Shown here: positions 26,314 to 34,374 of the stretch, in pieces
How positions within the stretch are numbered: position 1 is the first letter of the stretch
Layout: each line of letters begins with the position of its first letter
From: FEN-1297 sp046704255
GTDB taxonomy: Bacteria > Bacteroidota > Ignavibacteria > Ignavibacteriales > Ignavibacteriaceae
Assembly: GCA_046704255.1 (NCBI GenBank)
Contig: JBJKSH010000202.1
Location: 1 to 37,842 of the forward strand
Length of the DNA: 37,842 nt
Reading direction: 5' to 3'
Notes under the pieces: generated by a model
What the model saw: the letters and a program-made list of their open reading frames with translations, nothing else
Databases searched by the model: none
What the model was told of the DNA's origin: nothing
Position numbers and translations under genes: made by a program

Positions 26314-26349
26314 AAGAATAAGATTAAGAGCAAGATTAAAATTAAGACA
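26314..26349. repeat. Short AAG-hexamer tandem repeat upstream of the binding-protein gene
   Basis: Six hexamers in phase: AAGAAT, AAGATT, AAGAGC, AAGATT, AAAATT, AAGACA. The words match the complement of the longer array at 9458-9558, but the orientation relative to the downstream minus-strand gene is opposite. The array begins 16 bases upstream of the ATG at 26298. Confidence 0.8.
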
Positions 26350-26356
26350 GCAATTG

Positions 26357-26384
26357 TAAACCGATTAAAATAATTTTCGGTTTA
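26357..26384 (-). terminator. Hairpin at the end of the GntR gene (possible weak terminator)
   Basis: TAAACCGA at 26357-26364 and TCGGTTTA at 26377-26384 form an 8-bp stem with an AT-rich 12-base loop that can partly pair further. The stem includes the gntR stop codon. No T-run follows on the minus strand, so readthrough into the ABC genes is likely. Confidence 0.4.
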
Positions 26385-27119
26385 TTCTTTACCTCTCTGT
26401 ATCTCAATTGAATAAGTAAAACTGTCTGCTTTATAATAACCTACATTAAATTCAACAGGTCTTCCGCCGGGATCAAACACATATCGTTTCCTTACTAAAA
26501 CGGGATCGCCTTTTTTAATATTTAATTTTTTAGAAAGCCGTTCATCGGCAATGCGTGCACTTATTTCTTCTTTAGATATAGTTACAATAGTAGAATACTT
26601 ATCTTCCAATAATTTGTAGAGGGGCTTGGAAAAATCTTCTTTGCCGGTTAAACCGACTCTGGGATGGAAATAAGAAATAAAATAAACAATGGGGCCTTTA
26701 TCCAAGCCTCGCAATCGTTCCATTTTTAAAACAAGTTTATTTTCCGTAACAGAAAAGAATTTTGCAACGAAAGGATCGGCTTCCACCCAGTTAACATCTA
26801 TTTCATAATTTTTAAAAGGAATTCCCTTTTCATTCATCTCCTGAGTAAAGCTGTGCCAGCTATCTAATCTTGTGGTAACGGACTTTCCTGCAACCTTTGT
26901 CCCCACTCCTTTTTTTCTAATTAACAAACCTTCATAAACTAATTTATTTATAGCATGCCTTACGGTGTTCCTCGATATTCCTAATTTCTTTGCCAGCTCA
27001 ACTTCGTTAGGGAAAAACTTACCGTCGTTATACTCGGGAAGACCTATCATTTTGCGCAACAACTCTTCAACCTGTGCGTGAAAAGGTATTGCACTTTGAT
27101 GATTTATCTTCAAGACCAT
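26382..27119 (-). CDS. GntR-family transcriptional regulator, HutC/UTRA subfamily
   Basis: A 245-residue regulator. The N-terminal winged helix (about 5-75) carries FFPNEVELAKKLGISRNTV and RHAINKLVYEGLLIRKKGVG, the standard GntR pattern. A UTRA ligand-binding domain (about 95-238) follows, with LVLKMERLRG, YFISYFHPR and DPVLVRKRYVFDPGGRPVEFN, which places it in the HutC group whose members usually sense the substrate or an intermediate of the pathway they control. It is divergent from the six-gene oxidative operon and lies directly upstream of the ABC genes, so it probably represses both until the sugar appears. The operator-like repeats at 27163-27188 are its likely binding site. Confidence 0.92.
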   Translation of the reverse strand: MVLKINHQSAIPFHAQVEELLRKMIGLPEYNDGKFFPNEVELAKKLGISRNTVRHAINKLVYEGLLIRKKGVGTKVAGKSVTTRLDSWHSFTQEMNEKGIPFKNYEIDVNWVEADPFVAKFFSVTENKLVLKMERLRGLDKGPIVYFISYFHPRVGLTGKEDFSKPLYKLLEDKYSTIVTISKEEISARIADERLSKKLNIKKGDPVLVRKRYVFDPGGRPVEFNVGYYKADSFTYSIEIQRGKE

Positions 27120-27162
27120 TTAAATTCCCGCTTGCTTATTTAAATTTATTTTTACTATATTG

Positions 27163-27188
27163 GATATGTTCATATGTTCAAACATATC
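27163..27188. promoter_or_regulatory. Candidate GntR operator: two direct half-sites plus one inverted
   Basis: ATATGTTC occurs twice in direct succession (27164-27171 and 27172-27179) and is followed by the inverted half AACATAT (27181-27187). This gives a compact palindrome TATGTT-CA-AACATA (27173-27186) and a wider one, GATATGTT with AACATATC (27163-27170 and 27181-27188). It lies in the divergent spacer, 44 bases from the regulator start and 105 from the SDR start, a usual place for an autoregulatory HutC-type site. Confidence 0.65.
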
Positions 27189-27213
27189 TACATAATGAAA
27201 TTAAAAATCATGT

Positions 27214-27226
27214 TTGACATTGTCAA
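27214..27226. promoter_or_regulatory. TTGACA-centred palindrome, possible promoter or second operator
   Basis: TTGACA-T-TGTCAA is a perfect 13-base palindrome. Its left half matches a classical -35 box for the plus-strand operon. A TATATT at 27248-27253 is too far away to be its -10, and nothing convincing stands at 17 bases, so promoter function is uncertain. It may instead be a second regulator site. Confidence 0.4.
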
Positions 27227-27292
27227 GGAAAATTTTCTAAATCATGTTATATTAATTCTATTTTAAATTACAGTATGAATTTGGAGGAAAGA

Positions 27293-28093
27293 ATGCCTGC
27301 CAATCTTGAATTCAAAGAGAAAGTTGCAATTGTAACAGGTGGAGCAATGGGAATAGGTAAAGCAGTTGCCGTATTATTAGCTGAACGGGGCGCATTCGTA
27401 ATAATTTTAGATCGTGAAAAAGAAAAAGCGGAAGAAACAGTAAAAGAATTTTATGAAAAAGGGCTATCATTATTTTTTATTGAAACCGACGTTTCAAAAT
27501 CCAATGACGTAAAAAATGCCGTTGAAAAAACTATAAAAAAATTTAAACGAATAGATATTCTTTCCAATAATGCAGGGATTCAAAGATACGGAAATATAGA
27601 AACTACTCCCGAAGAAGAATGGGATGAGGTAATAAATATTAATTTGAAAAGTGTTTATTATACGTGCCGTTTTACCGTTCCATATCTAAAAGAGACTCAG
27701 GGAAAAATTATCAACATGTCTTCCGTGCAAGCTTATGCAACTCAAAAGAATGTTGCCGCATATACTACCTCCAAGCATGCCATAATAGGATTAACAAAAA
27801 GTATGGCCCTGGATTTGGCAGTATACGGAGTTCGCGTTAATTGTGTTGCCCCGGGTAGTGTAAATACACCTATGCTTCAATGGGCTGTTTCACTTGATCC
27901 GAATCCCGGACTGGTAGTAGAATCCGTTAATGCTATGCATCCGCTCGGCAGGGTGGCTAGACCGGAAGAAGTTGCGGAAGTTGTTGCATTCCTGGCATCC
28001 GATAAATCTTCATTTGTAACAGGTTCGGTTTACCTGGTAGACGGCGGACTTTTACTTCCGATAGGAGGAGCACCAAATACAAAGAAGGACTAA
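27293..28093 (+). CDS. SDR-family NAD(P)-dependent dehydrogenase, candidate sugar 1-dehydrogenase
   Basis: A 266-residue classical short-chain dehydrogenase. Cofactor loop TGGAMGIG (15-22), NNAG (92-95), catalytic Ser143/144 and YTTSK (Tyr157, Lys161) are all present, along with the C-terminal GSVYLVDGG. ATG 27293 is preferred because GGAGG lies five bases upstream; the earlier ATG at 27275 has no ribosome site. It is the first of six packed genes. In the L-fucose type oxidative route the first enzyme is an SDR that oxidises the free sugar to its lactone, which is the suggested role. The exact substrate is not visible, and a role later in the route is possible. Confidence 0.88.
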   Translation: MPANLEFKEKVAIVTGGAMGIGKAVAVLLAERGAFVIILDREKEKAEETVKEFYEKGLSLFFIETDVSKSNDVKNAVEKTIKKFKRIDILSNNAGIQRYGNIETTPEEEWDEVININLKSVYYTCRFTVPYLKETQGKIINMSSVQAYATQKNVAAYTTSKHAIIGLTKSMALDLAVYGVRVNCVAPGSVNTPMLQWAVSLDPNPGLVVESVNAMHPLGRVARPEEVAEVVAFLASDKSSFVTGSVYLVDGGLLLPIGGAPNTKKD

Positions 28094-28095
28094 AA

Positions 28096-29334
28096 ATGAA
28101 AATATCAGATATAAATGCTACAACAGTTACCGTTCCGCTTGAAGCCCCGTTAAGGCATGCGAACGGGGCTCACTGGGGAAGGTTCGTTAGAACAATAGTA
28201 GAAATTACGGCAGACAACGGTTTAACTGGCATTGGAGAAATGGGAGGCGGCGGAGCTTCTGCCGAAAATACAATTAAAGGTTTAAAACCGTACCTTGTAG
28301 GGCATGATCCTCTGCAGTTGGAGCAGCTTCGATGGAAGATTATGAACCCCGTTGGTTCGCTTTATAACAACCGCGCACAAATTCATGCGGCAATAGAATT
28401 TGCATGCATTGATCTGGCAGGAAAGTTTTTAAACTTACGCGCCTGCGATTTGCTTGGAGGTGCCCTGAGGGAAGAAATTCCTTTTGCAAGTTATCTTTTT
28501 TACAGATATCAAAATAAAGAAACGGGATTGGGAGGAGAAATTACTCCGGATGATATGGTTACGCATGCAAAAGACTTATCCGAAAAATACGGTTTTAAAA
28601 CACATAAGCTTAAAGGAGGTGTATTTCCTCCGGACCATGATATTGAAGTTTACAAAGCTTTGGCAGATGCATTTCCCGATGCAAGTTTTAGGTTAGACCC
28701 AAACAGCGCCTGGAGTGTCGAAGAATCGATAAGAGTAGGTAAAGCAATAGAAAATATTAATAACGACTATTTTGAAGATCCTACTTTCGGATTGGAAGGT
28801 ATGAGACGGGTTAGATACTTTGTAAAGATACCCACCGCAACAAATACGGTTGTTATTAACTTTGAACAATTAGCTTCCTGCATCCGTAACGAAGCAATAG
28901 ATGTTATCTTACTTGATACAACTTTTTGGGGAGGTTTGCGCCAGGCTTATAAAGCAGCGCAGGTACTGGAAACATTCCAGTGGGGAGCCAGCGTCCATTC
29001 ATCAGGTGAGCTTGGAATTCAACTTGCTACTATGCTTCATTTGGGAGCTTCATTACCAAATATAGGTTTTGCCGCAGATGCACATTATCATCATTTAACC
29101 GATGATATTATTAAAGGCGGAAAGATGAAATATATAAACGGTAAAATAAAACTACCCGAAGGCCCCGGTTTGGGAGTTGAACTTGATTATGATAAGCTAA
29201 AACAATATTCGGAATTGTATAAAGAATTAGGCGGATACCCTTATGACAGAGACCCAAACAGGCCTGACTGGTATGGCATAATGCCGGAAAGAAATTTTGC
29301 CAATCCTAAAAAAGAAACGGAGGCGAGAAAATGA
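28096..29334 (+). CDS. Enolase-superfamily acid-sugar dehydratase, glucarate dehydratase-like
   Basis: A 412-residue enzyme of the enolase superfamily, GlucD branch. The N-terminal lid (1-about 130) has RHANGAHWGRFVRT. The barrel carries the KxK base motif in HKLKGG (Lys171, Lys173), metal ligands in RLDPNSAW (Asp201), YFEDPT (Glu227) and PTATNT (Asn250), and the second base in VHSSGE (His301). An Asn as third ligand in a TATN context is characteristic of glucarate dehydratases. Such enzymes take a proton from C5 or C2 of an acid sugar and eliminate water to give a 2-keto-3-deoxy (or 5-keto-4-deoxy) acid. In this operon an aldonate from the first SDR is the likely substrate. AAGGA precedes the ATG, two bases after the SDR stop. 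Confidence 0.85.
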   Translation: MKISDINATTVTVPLEAPLRHANGAHWGRFVRTIVEITADNGLTGIGEMGGGGASAENTIKGLKPYLVGHDPLQLEQLRWKIMNPVGSLYNNRAQIHAAIEFACIDLAGKFLNLRACDLLGGALREEIPFASYLFYRYQNKETGLGGEITPDDMVTHAKDLSEKYGFKTHKLKGGVFPPDHDIEVYKALADAFPDASFRLDPNSAWSVEESIRVGKAIENINNDYFEDPTFGLEGMRRVRYFVKIPTATNTVVINFEQLASCIRNEAIDVILLDTTFWGGLRQAYKAAQVLETFQWGASVHSSGELGIQLATMLHLGASLPNIGFAADAHYHHLTDDIIKGGKMKYINGKIKLPEGPGLGVELDYDKLKQYSELYKELGGYPYDRDPNRPDWYGIMPERNFANPKKETEARK

Positions 29335-30224
29335 AACTTGATAGTTTTATTCATTTTACAAAGATCGATTTACTGCCGGGGGTTCCCCTTAATGTTTATG
29401 CTGTTAAAGGTAAAGAATACGGCATATTAATCGATACCGGAATAAACGCAATGAAAGATCAGATACTTGAGCTTTGCAAGGAAGTCAGTCCCGTTAAAAA
29501 CGTTTTTATTACACATGCACATGCCGACCATATAGGCTGCAACAAAGCAGTAAAGGAAACAACCGGTGCACAATTTTTTGCCGCCGGTGCATTGCCCTGG
29601 ATTGAAAACCTTGAAATCCATTATCAGGAATTTTGTATCCCCAATGAGCACCTGCCCGACAGTAAGCAGCAGAGAGAAGAAATAATGGGATTAATGGATG
29701 GTGCAGTTCATGTGGATGCCGTAATTAAGGAAGGAACGACATTCAGGCCTTCACCGGAAATTGAATTAACTACACTTGCATTGCCCGGACATAAATTAGA
29801 GGAAGTAGGATTTCTTGAAAAAAATTCAGGAACTCTTTTTATGGGAGATGTTCTGCTTGCAATTGCTGCTCCGTTCTTTCACGGCTTTCAAACAGCAAGA
29901 GGGTTTCGAAACACTCTGAATAAAATTGAATCCATGCTTAATGATGGTATTATAAAAAGGATACTGGCAGCACATCATCCTCCGTTGGAAAAGGAAGATG
30001 CTGTAAAAGCAATTAATAATTCCATGCATTTTTTAAACGAAGTTGAAGAAGCCGTAATTTCTGCAGCCAATAATGTTGAGTTCCATGTTTTGTGGAAAGA
30101 CGTTTGTAAGAAATTAAACAGGCAGCTTGAATTCCGCGGATATGCTATGCTTGAGGTTCAGGTTGAAGAATTAATTGAAGATAAAAAGCTTGCAAAAGAA
30201 AAAGGGAAATTTTACAGGCTATGA
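29331..30224 (+). CDS. Metallo-beta-lactamase-fold hydrolase, candidate sugar lactonase
   Basis: A 297-residue MBL-fold protein with a complete binuclear metal site: THAHADHIG (His62, His64, Asp66, His67), LPGH (His154), MGDV (Asp173) and LAAHHPP (His215). About 80 C-terminal residues form a helical, winged-helix-like tail (HVLWKDVCKKL to EELIEDKKLAKEKG), similar to the extra domain of LACTB2-type enzymes. It overlaps both neighbours by four bases (ATGA), so it is translated as part of the operon. The fold includes lactonases, thioesterases and phosphodiesterases; because no SMP30 or amidohydrolase lactonase is present, lactone opening between the SDR and the dehydratase is the simplest role. 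This is inference from context. Confidence 0.8.
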   Translation: MKLDSFIHFTKIDLLPGVPLNVYAVKGKEYGILIDTGINAMKDQILELCKEVSPVKNVFITHAHADHIGCNKAVKETTGAQFFAAGALPWIENLEIHYQEFCIPNEHLPDSKQQREEIMGLMDGAVHVDAVIKEGTTFRPSPEIELTTLALPGHKLEEVGFLEKNSGTLFMGDVLLAIAAPFFHGFQTARGFRNTLNKIESMLNDGIIKRILAAHHPPLEKEDAVKAINNSMHFLNEVEEAVISAANNVEFHVLWKDVCKKLNRQLEFRGYAMLEVQVEELIEDKKLAKEKGKFYRL

Positions 30225-31303
30225 AAAATTGGGTTATAAGAAATTACAAAGTTAAAGTCGGAGTAACGGAAGAATGCGGATTTCTAGACCCGGTAGTTTT
30301 TAACATCGGTAATAAAGAAATTTCTCCTTTAAATATTGCACCATGGCATAATGAAGAACTTGATGATTCAACTCCTCCAATGTTAAGAAATTTAAGAAAT
30401 GATTTTTTCTGTGCACCTTTCGGAGAAAACGATTTGCTAAATGAAGAATCCGGAACTCACGGATTTACGGCAAACGGCAAATGGAATTTGATAAATGCCG
30501 GTAAAGATAAAATTGAACTTGAGCTTTCTAAAAAAGTAATGGGTGCAAAAATTAAAAAGATAATTTCAATAACCGAGGATCATCCGGTTGTTTATGAAGA
30601 GCATATTTTTGAAGGCGGTGAAGGAAAAATTCCTGTCGGCCATCATTTAATGTTAAAAGCGGAAGAGCAGCTTTTACTCAGTTTTTCAAAATATATATTT
30701 GGAGCGACACCCCCCTCTCCTATCGAAACTGATCCTGCTTTGGGAAAATCATTACTTTTATATCCGCAGGAATTCAATAATTTAAACGAAGTAAAACTAT
30801 CAAACGGTGAAACCGCCGATTTAACAAAATATCCTTCGTTAAAAGATCATGAAGACTTATTAATGATAGTATCCTACAATGAACTTCCGTTTGCGTGGTC
30901 TTCTGCAGCATCGCCCAAATCCGGCTGGTTATTCTTTTCCATAAAATCCCCAAAAGTTTTAAGGAATACAGTATTATGGTTTAGCAACGGCGGACGTTTT
31001 TATCCTCCTTTTTCCGGCAGGCATAAAAACGTTATAGGAATAGAAGAGACCTCCTCGTTTTTTCATCTCGGACATAAGGCATCTATCAATAAAAATTTAC
31101 TTTCGGAAAAAGGCATAAAATCTTTTATCGAATTGAAAAACGAAACATATAATGTAAAATACATGTTCGGTTTAGTACCCATTCAGAATAATTTTTTAGA
31201 AGTGAAGACTATCGAAGCTTGCAACGACGGAATTAATATAATTGATAAAAACGGAGTTAAGATATTTGCAAAAGTAAATTTGAATTTTATTTATGAGAAT
31301 TAA
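30221..31303 (+). CDS. Uncharacterised protein, possible sugar mutarotase-like fold
   Basis: A 360-residue, beta-rich protein without signal peptide. I cannot assign a family with certainty. Two features recall galactose mutarotase-like (aldose 1-epimerase) folds: a GHHLML segment at about residue 145 where such proteins place a substrate histidine, and KNVIGIEETSSFF at about 268-280, where an acidic residue follows a conserved (I/L)G(I/L)E pattern. It starts in an ATGA overlap with the MBL-fold gene. In the analogous L-fucose route the remaining unassigned step is a mutarotase, so anomer interconversion is a reasonable guess. A sugar-binding or isomerase role is equally open. Confidence 0.55.
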   Translation: MKNWVIRNYKVKVGVTEECGFLDPVVFNIGNKEISPLNIAPWHNEELDDSTPPMLRNLRNDFFCAPFGENDLLNEESGTHGFTANGKWNLINAGKDKIELELSKKVMGAKIKKIISITEDHPVVYEEHIFEGGEGKIPVGHHLMLKAEEQLLLSFSKYIFGATPPSPIETDPALGKSLLLYPQEFNNLNEVKLSNGETADLTKYPSLKDHEDLLMIVSYNELPFAWSSAASPKSGWLFFSIKSPKVLRNTVLWFSNGGRFYPPFSGRHKNVIGIEETSSFFHLGHKASINKNLLSEKGIKSFIELKNETYNVKYMFGLVPIQNNFLEVKTIEACNDGINIIDKNGVKIFAKVNLNFIYEN

Positions 31304-31314
31304 AAGGAGTTAAA

Positions 31315-32157
31315 ATGAGATTAGCAACTTTAAAAGACAATTCACTTGCGGGTGTTACTGAAAACGGCTTAATAAAATTAAGTACGCTAGGTTATTCGGG
31401 AACCATTATGGATTTAATAAAAGCCGGAGAAAAAATATGGAATGAGATAAAACAATTATTGGAAAATACAAAGGAAGGTTCGGAATTCAAGCTGTCGGAT
31501 TTAGCAGCGCCGGTTTCTAATCCGCATAAGATTGTTGCAATCGGACTTAATTATATTGATCATGCAAGCGAATCAAAAATGGAACTGCCTAAAAGCCCGC
31601 TGGTATTTGCAAAGTTTACCAGTTCAATTACAGGCCCGGCAGATCAAATTAAAATACCAAAGACAATAACCAATGAAGTAGATTACGAGGCCGAACTTGG
31701 AGTTGTAATCGGCAGGATAGCAAAAAATGTTTCTAAAGAAGATGCTCTAAAATATGTTTTCGGCTATACAATTATTAATGATGTTTCGGCACGAGATCTT
31801 CAATTTTCAGACGGACAATGGATAAGGGGAAAATCACTCGATACCTTTTGCCCGACCGGCCCTTTTATTGTAACTGCCGATGAAATCCCCAATCCGCAAG
31901 AGCTGGAAATCGGCTGCGATGTGAATGGCGAATCCTTACAGAAAGACAATACAAAAAATATGATATTCGGTGTTGCTGATCTTATCTCAAAACTTTCATA
32001 TTCTTTTACATTTGAACCCGGAGATATAATTGCAACCGGTACGCCGAGCGGTGTGGGGTTCAGCAGAAAACCTCCCATTTTTTTAAAAGATGGTGATGAA
32101 GTTACAACATGGATAAAGGGCATAGGAAGTTTAAATAATACTGTGGTGGAAATATGA
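31315..32157 (+). CDS. Fumarylacetoacetate hydrolase-family protein, candidate 2,4-diketo-3-deoxy-aldonate hydrolase
   Basis: A 280-residue FAH-family enzyme with the short cap domain (1-about 65) and the C-terminal mixed-beta fold. Motifs: IGLNYIDHA (76-84), FAKFTSSITGP (98-108), metal ligands in DYEAELGVVIG (Glu125, Glu127) and INDVSARDLQ (Asp156), and GDIIATGTPSGVG near residue 235. In the L-fucose and L-rhamnose oxidative routes a member of this family cleaves the 2,4-diketo-3-deoxy acid to pyruvate plus a two- or three-carbon acid. It pairs with the overlapping SDR gene that would make that diketo substrate. AAGGAG lies five bases before ATG. 2-hydroxyhepta-2,4-diene-1,7-dioate-type activity is the main alternative. 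Confidence 0.87.
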   Translation: MRLATLKDNSLAGVTENGLIKLSTLGYSGTIMDLIKAGEKIWNEIKQLLENTKEGSEFKLSDLAAPVSNPHKIVAIGLNYIDHASESKMELPKSPLVFAKFTSSITGPADQIKIPKTITNEVDYEAELGVVIGRIAKNVSKEDALKYVFGYTIINDVSARDLQFSDGQWIRGKSLDTFCPTGPFIVTADEIPNPQELEIGCDVNGESLQKDNTKNMIFGVADLISKLSYSFTFEPGDIIATGTPSGVGFSRKPPIFLKDGDEVTTWIKGIGSLNNTVVEI

Positions 32158-32909
32158 AAAGATTAGAAAATAAAATTACAATTGTAACGGGCGGAGCATC
32201 GGGTATCGGCTATGCAATTTCAAAACGTTTTATAGAAGAAGGGGCCAAAGTAGTTATTGCCGACATGAATAAAAAAGCAGCTTTCGAAAAATCGGCAGAA
32301 CTTGGAGAAAATGCTTTCCCGTTTACAGTTAATATTACAAGCTCAATGCAGGTGCAGGCTCTTATAAATTTTACAGTTAACAGCCTTGGTAAATTAGATG
32401 TACTGGTAAACAACGCCGGAATAGGCGCTGCAGCTACAACACCAGATACGGAGGATGAAACATGGGACAATGTTATAAACGTTAACCTTAAAGGAACTTT
32501 TTTATGTATGAAATATGCTATCCCGGAACTTAAAAAAAATAATCATAGTTCTATTATTAATATTACATCTATTGCAGCGCTTGTCGGACTGCCTCAAAGA
32601 GCTGCATACAGTGCGGCTAAAGGTGGGATACTCTCTTTAACAAAAGCCGCAGCTATTGACCATGTAAGCGACGGAATTAGGATAAACTGCATTGCCCCGG
32701 GAACGGTTGATACACCGTGGGTTGAAAAAATTACACAAAGTTACGATGACCCGGAAACAGCAAGAAAAAATATGCTCAACAGGCAGCCGCACGGCAGGCT
32801 GGTTTCGCCGGATGAAATTGCCGCTATGGCAGCATACCTGGCTTCCGATGAAGCAGGTTCAACAATCGGTGCCGTAATGGTAGTAGACGGAGGAATGACT
32901 GCAAAATAA
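32154..32909 (+). CDS. SDR-family dehydrogenase, candidate 2-keto-3-deoxy-aldonate 4-dehydrogenase
   Basis: A 251-residue classical SDR. TGGASGIG (12-19), NNAG (86-89), Ser139 and YSAAK (Tyr152, Lys156) are intact. The stretch NCIAPGTVDTPWVEKI followed by RQPHGRLVSPDEIAAMAAYL is closely similar to 2-keto-3-deoxy-L-fuconate dehydrogenases and their BDH2/DHRS6 relatives. It would oxidise C4 of the keto-deoxy acid made by the enolase-superfamily dehydratase and supply the FAH-type hydrolase, whose gene it overlaps by four bases (ATGA). It is the last gene of the operon. The chain length of the natural substrate is not known. Confidence 0.85.
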   Translation: MKRLENKITIVTGGASGIGYAISKRFIEEGAKVVIADMNKKAAFEKSAELGENAFPFTVNITSSMQVQALINFTVNSLGKLDVLVNNAGIGAAATTPDTEDETWDNVINVNLKGTFLCMKYAIPELKKNNHSSIINITSIAALVGLPQRAAYSAAKGGILSLTKAAAIDHVSDGIRINCIAPGTVDTPWVEKITQSYDDPETARKNMLNRQPHGRLVSPDEIAAMAAYLASDEAGSTIGAVMVVDGGMTAK

Positions 32910-33054
32910 TCTATTCGACTTTAAATTATGAGCAAAATGAAGAAGAAATTTTGAGGCAATGTGTAAAGACCACAGGTTAAAGCAACGCTGTACTCTATGT
33001 TTTGTTATTATATATTACGTTCCGGCATGTCCGGTTATGTTTTAATTAATTCGG

Positions 33055-34374
33055 CTATTTATCAACCTTAACTTCGGTAAAAGCAGTATCTTTTGAGTAA
33101 ACCCTGAACTGCACCATTTTCTGCCGTATTTTTTTTATTAATTCGAATACAAGATCATCATGTTCCAAAACATCGCCCGAATTTAAAATTTTTCCCGACT
33201 TATCCGCAACAAAACCGGCAACGGTGTTATACTCATCGGAATAAGGAATGCTGATTGAAAATGTTTCATTAAAATCATCTACCGTCATAGAGCCTAACAC
33301 ATAATACTTACCGTCCGGAAGCTTGCTGTAATCTTTTACTTCTGCTTTTGTATTATCCCAAATATTTCCTACAATTTCTTCAAGTATATCTTCAATGGTA
33401 ACAATACCTTCGGTACCGCCGTATTCATCCATAACAATTGCAAGACGTTCTCCCCTGCTTTGCATTTCTTTAAGCAGTTCCGAAATTAATTTAGTCTCCG
33501 GTACAAAATATGCTGGGCGAATCAGGCTGTTTATAGTTACAGGCTTATCATCAATAAAAGACTTCATAAAATCTTTTGTATGAAGAACGCCTACAATATT
33601 ATCTATCGAATCCGCATAAACGGGAATTAACGAATGGTTAATTTTGAAGATATCTTTTGCGAGTTCACTTATATTATCGTTTATTTCCACTGCAACCATT
33701 TCCGTTCTGGGAATCATTACTTCGTTTGCCCGCAGGTCGTTAAACTCAAATAAATTTTCAATTATTTCGTGTTCGGTTTCATTTATAGCCCCGGTTTTTA
33801 CGCCTTCGGAAATTATTATTCTTATTTCATCTTCCGAAAACCTGGTCTGAGAAAAATCTGTTTTTTCTTTTATAAATGAAATCAGAAAATTATTTATTGA
33901 TGTTATAAGCTTTACCGGGTACTTCAATATAAAGCCTACGGGAAGCATAAACCTAACAGTAGCCCTGCCTAATCTTTCCGCATACTTAAAACCTACGGCT
34001 TTGGGAAGAAGAACACCAAAGATAAGAGTAAAAACCGCCGAGAAAAATAATGCACATAAAAATGCAATTTGACTTGAATAACCTATTAGTAAATAAACGT
34101 TCGACTTAAGAAAAACCGGCACTAAATATTTAAAGGAAGTAAAAAAGGCAAGCATAGCGGCTGAAAGCAGGAAAGCGGTAGTTATAATCTGCACGCTTCC
34201 GAAAAAGATATTCGGCTCTTTATGGATGGATTCGAAAGCTTCGGCATATTTATCTTTTTTTTCTTTAAGTTCCTCAATCTTATTCCTGCCGAAGGATGCA
34301 ATTGCAATTTCTACCGAAGAGAAAAAACCCGCAGCCAGAATAAGAAGAATAATAATTAAAATATCTAATAACAT
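33055..34374 (-). CDS. CNNM/CorC-type membrane protein with CBS pair (hemolysin-family, TlyC-like)
   Basis: A 439-residue inner-membrane protein. An N-terminal CNNM (DUF21) region with about four hydrophobic segments (1-about 190) is followed by the boundary motif FEFNDLRANEVMIPRTEM (about 212-229), a CBS domain pair (about 225-345, with VVGVLHTKDF-type sequence and AIVMDEYGGTEGIVTIEDILEEIVG), and a C-terminal CorC/HlyC domain (about 360-435, VLGSMTVDDFNETF). Relatives are Mg2+/Co2+ transport or efflux proteins; the GldE gliding-associated proteins of Bacteroidota share the same layout. It converges with the oxidative operon and appears to be unrelated to it. No clear ribosome site precedes the ATG. 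Confidence 0.9.
   Translation of the reverse strand: MLLDILIIILLILAAGFFSSVEIAIASFGRNKIEELKEKKDKYAEAFESIHKEPNIFFGSVQIITTAFLLSAAMLAFFTSFKYLVPVFLKSNVYLLIGYSSQIAFLCALFFSAVFTLIFGVLLPKAVGFKYAERLGRATVRFMLPVGFILKYPVKLITSINNFLISFIKEKTDFSQTRFSEDEIRIIISEGVKTGAINETEHEIIENLFEFNDLRANEVMIPRTEMVAVEINDNISELAKDIFKINHSLIPVYADSIDNIVGVLHTKDFMKSFIDDKPVTINSLIRPAYFVPETKLISELLKEMQSRGERLAIVMDEYGGTEGIVTIEDILEEIVGNIWDNTKAEVKDYSKLPDGKYYVLGSMTVDDFNETFSISIPYSDEYNTVAGFVADKSGKILNSGDVLEHDDLVFELIKKIRQKMVQFRVYSKDTAFTEVKVDK

Noticed and set aside
32910..33054. Terminator between the oxidative operon and the CBS protein
   Set aside because: Only a 4-bp CCGG/CCGG pairing is visible (about 33022-33034), too weak to call.
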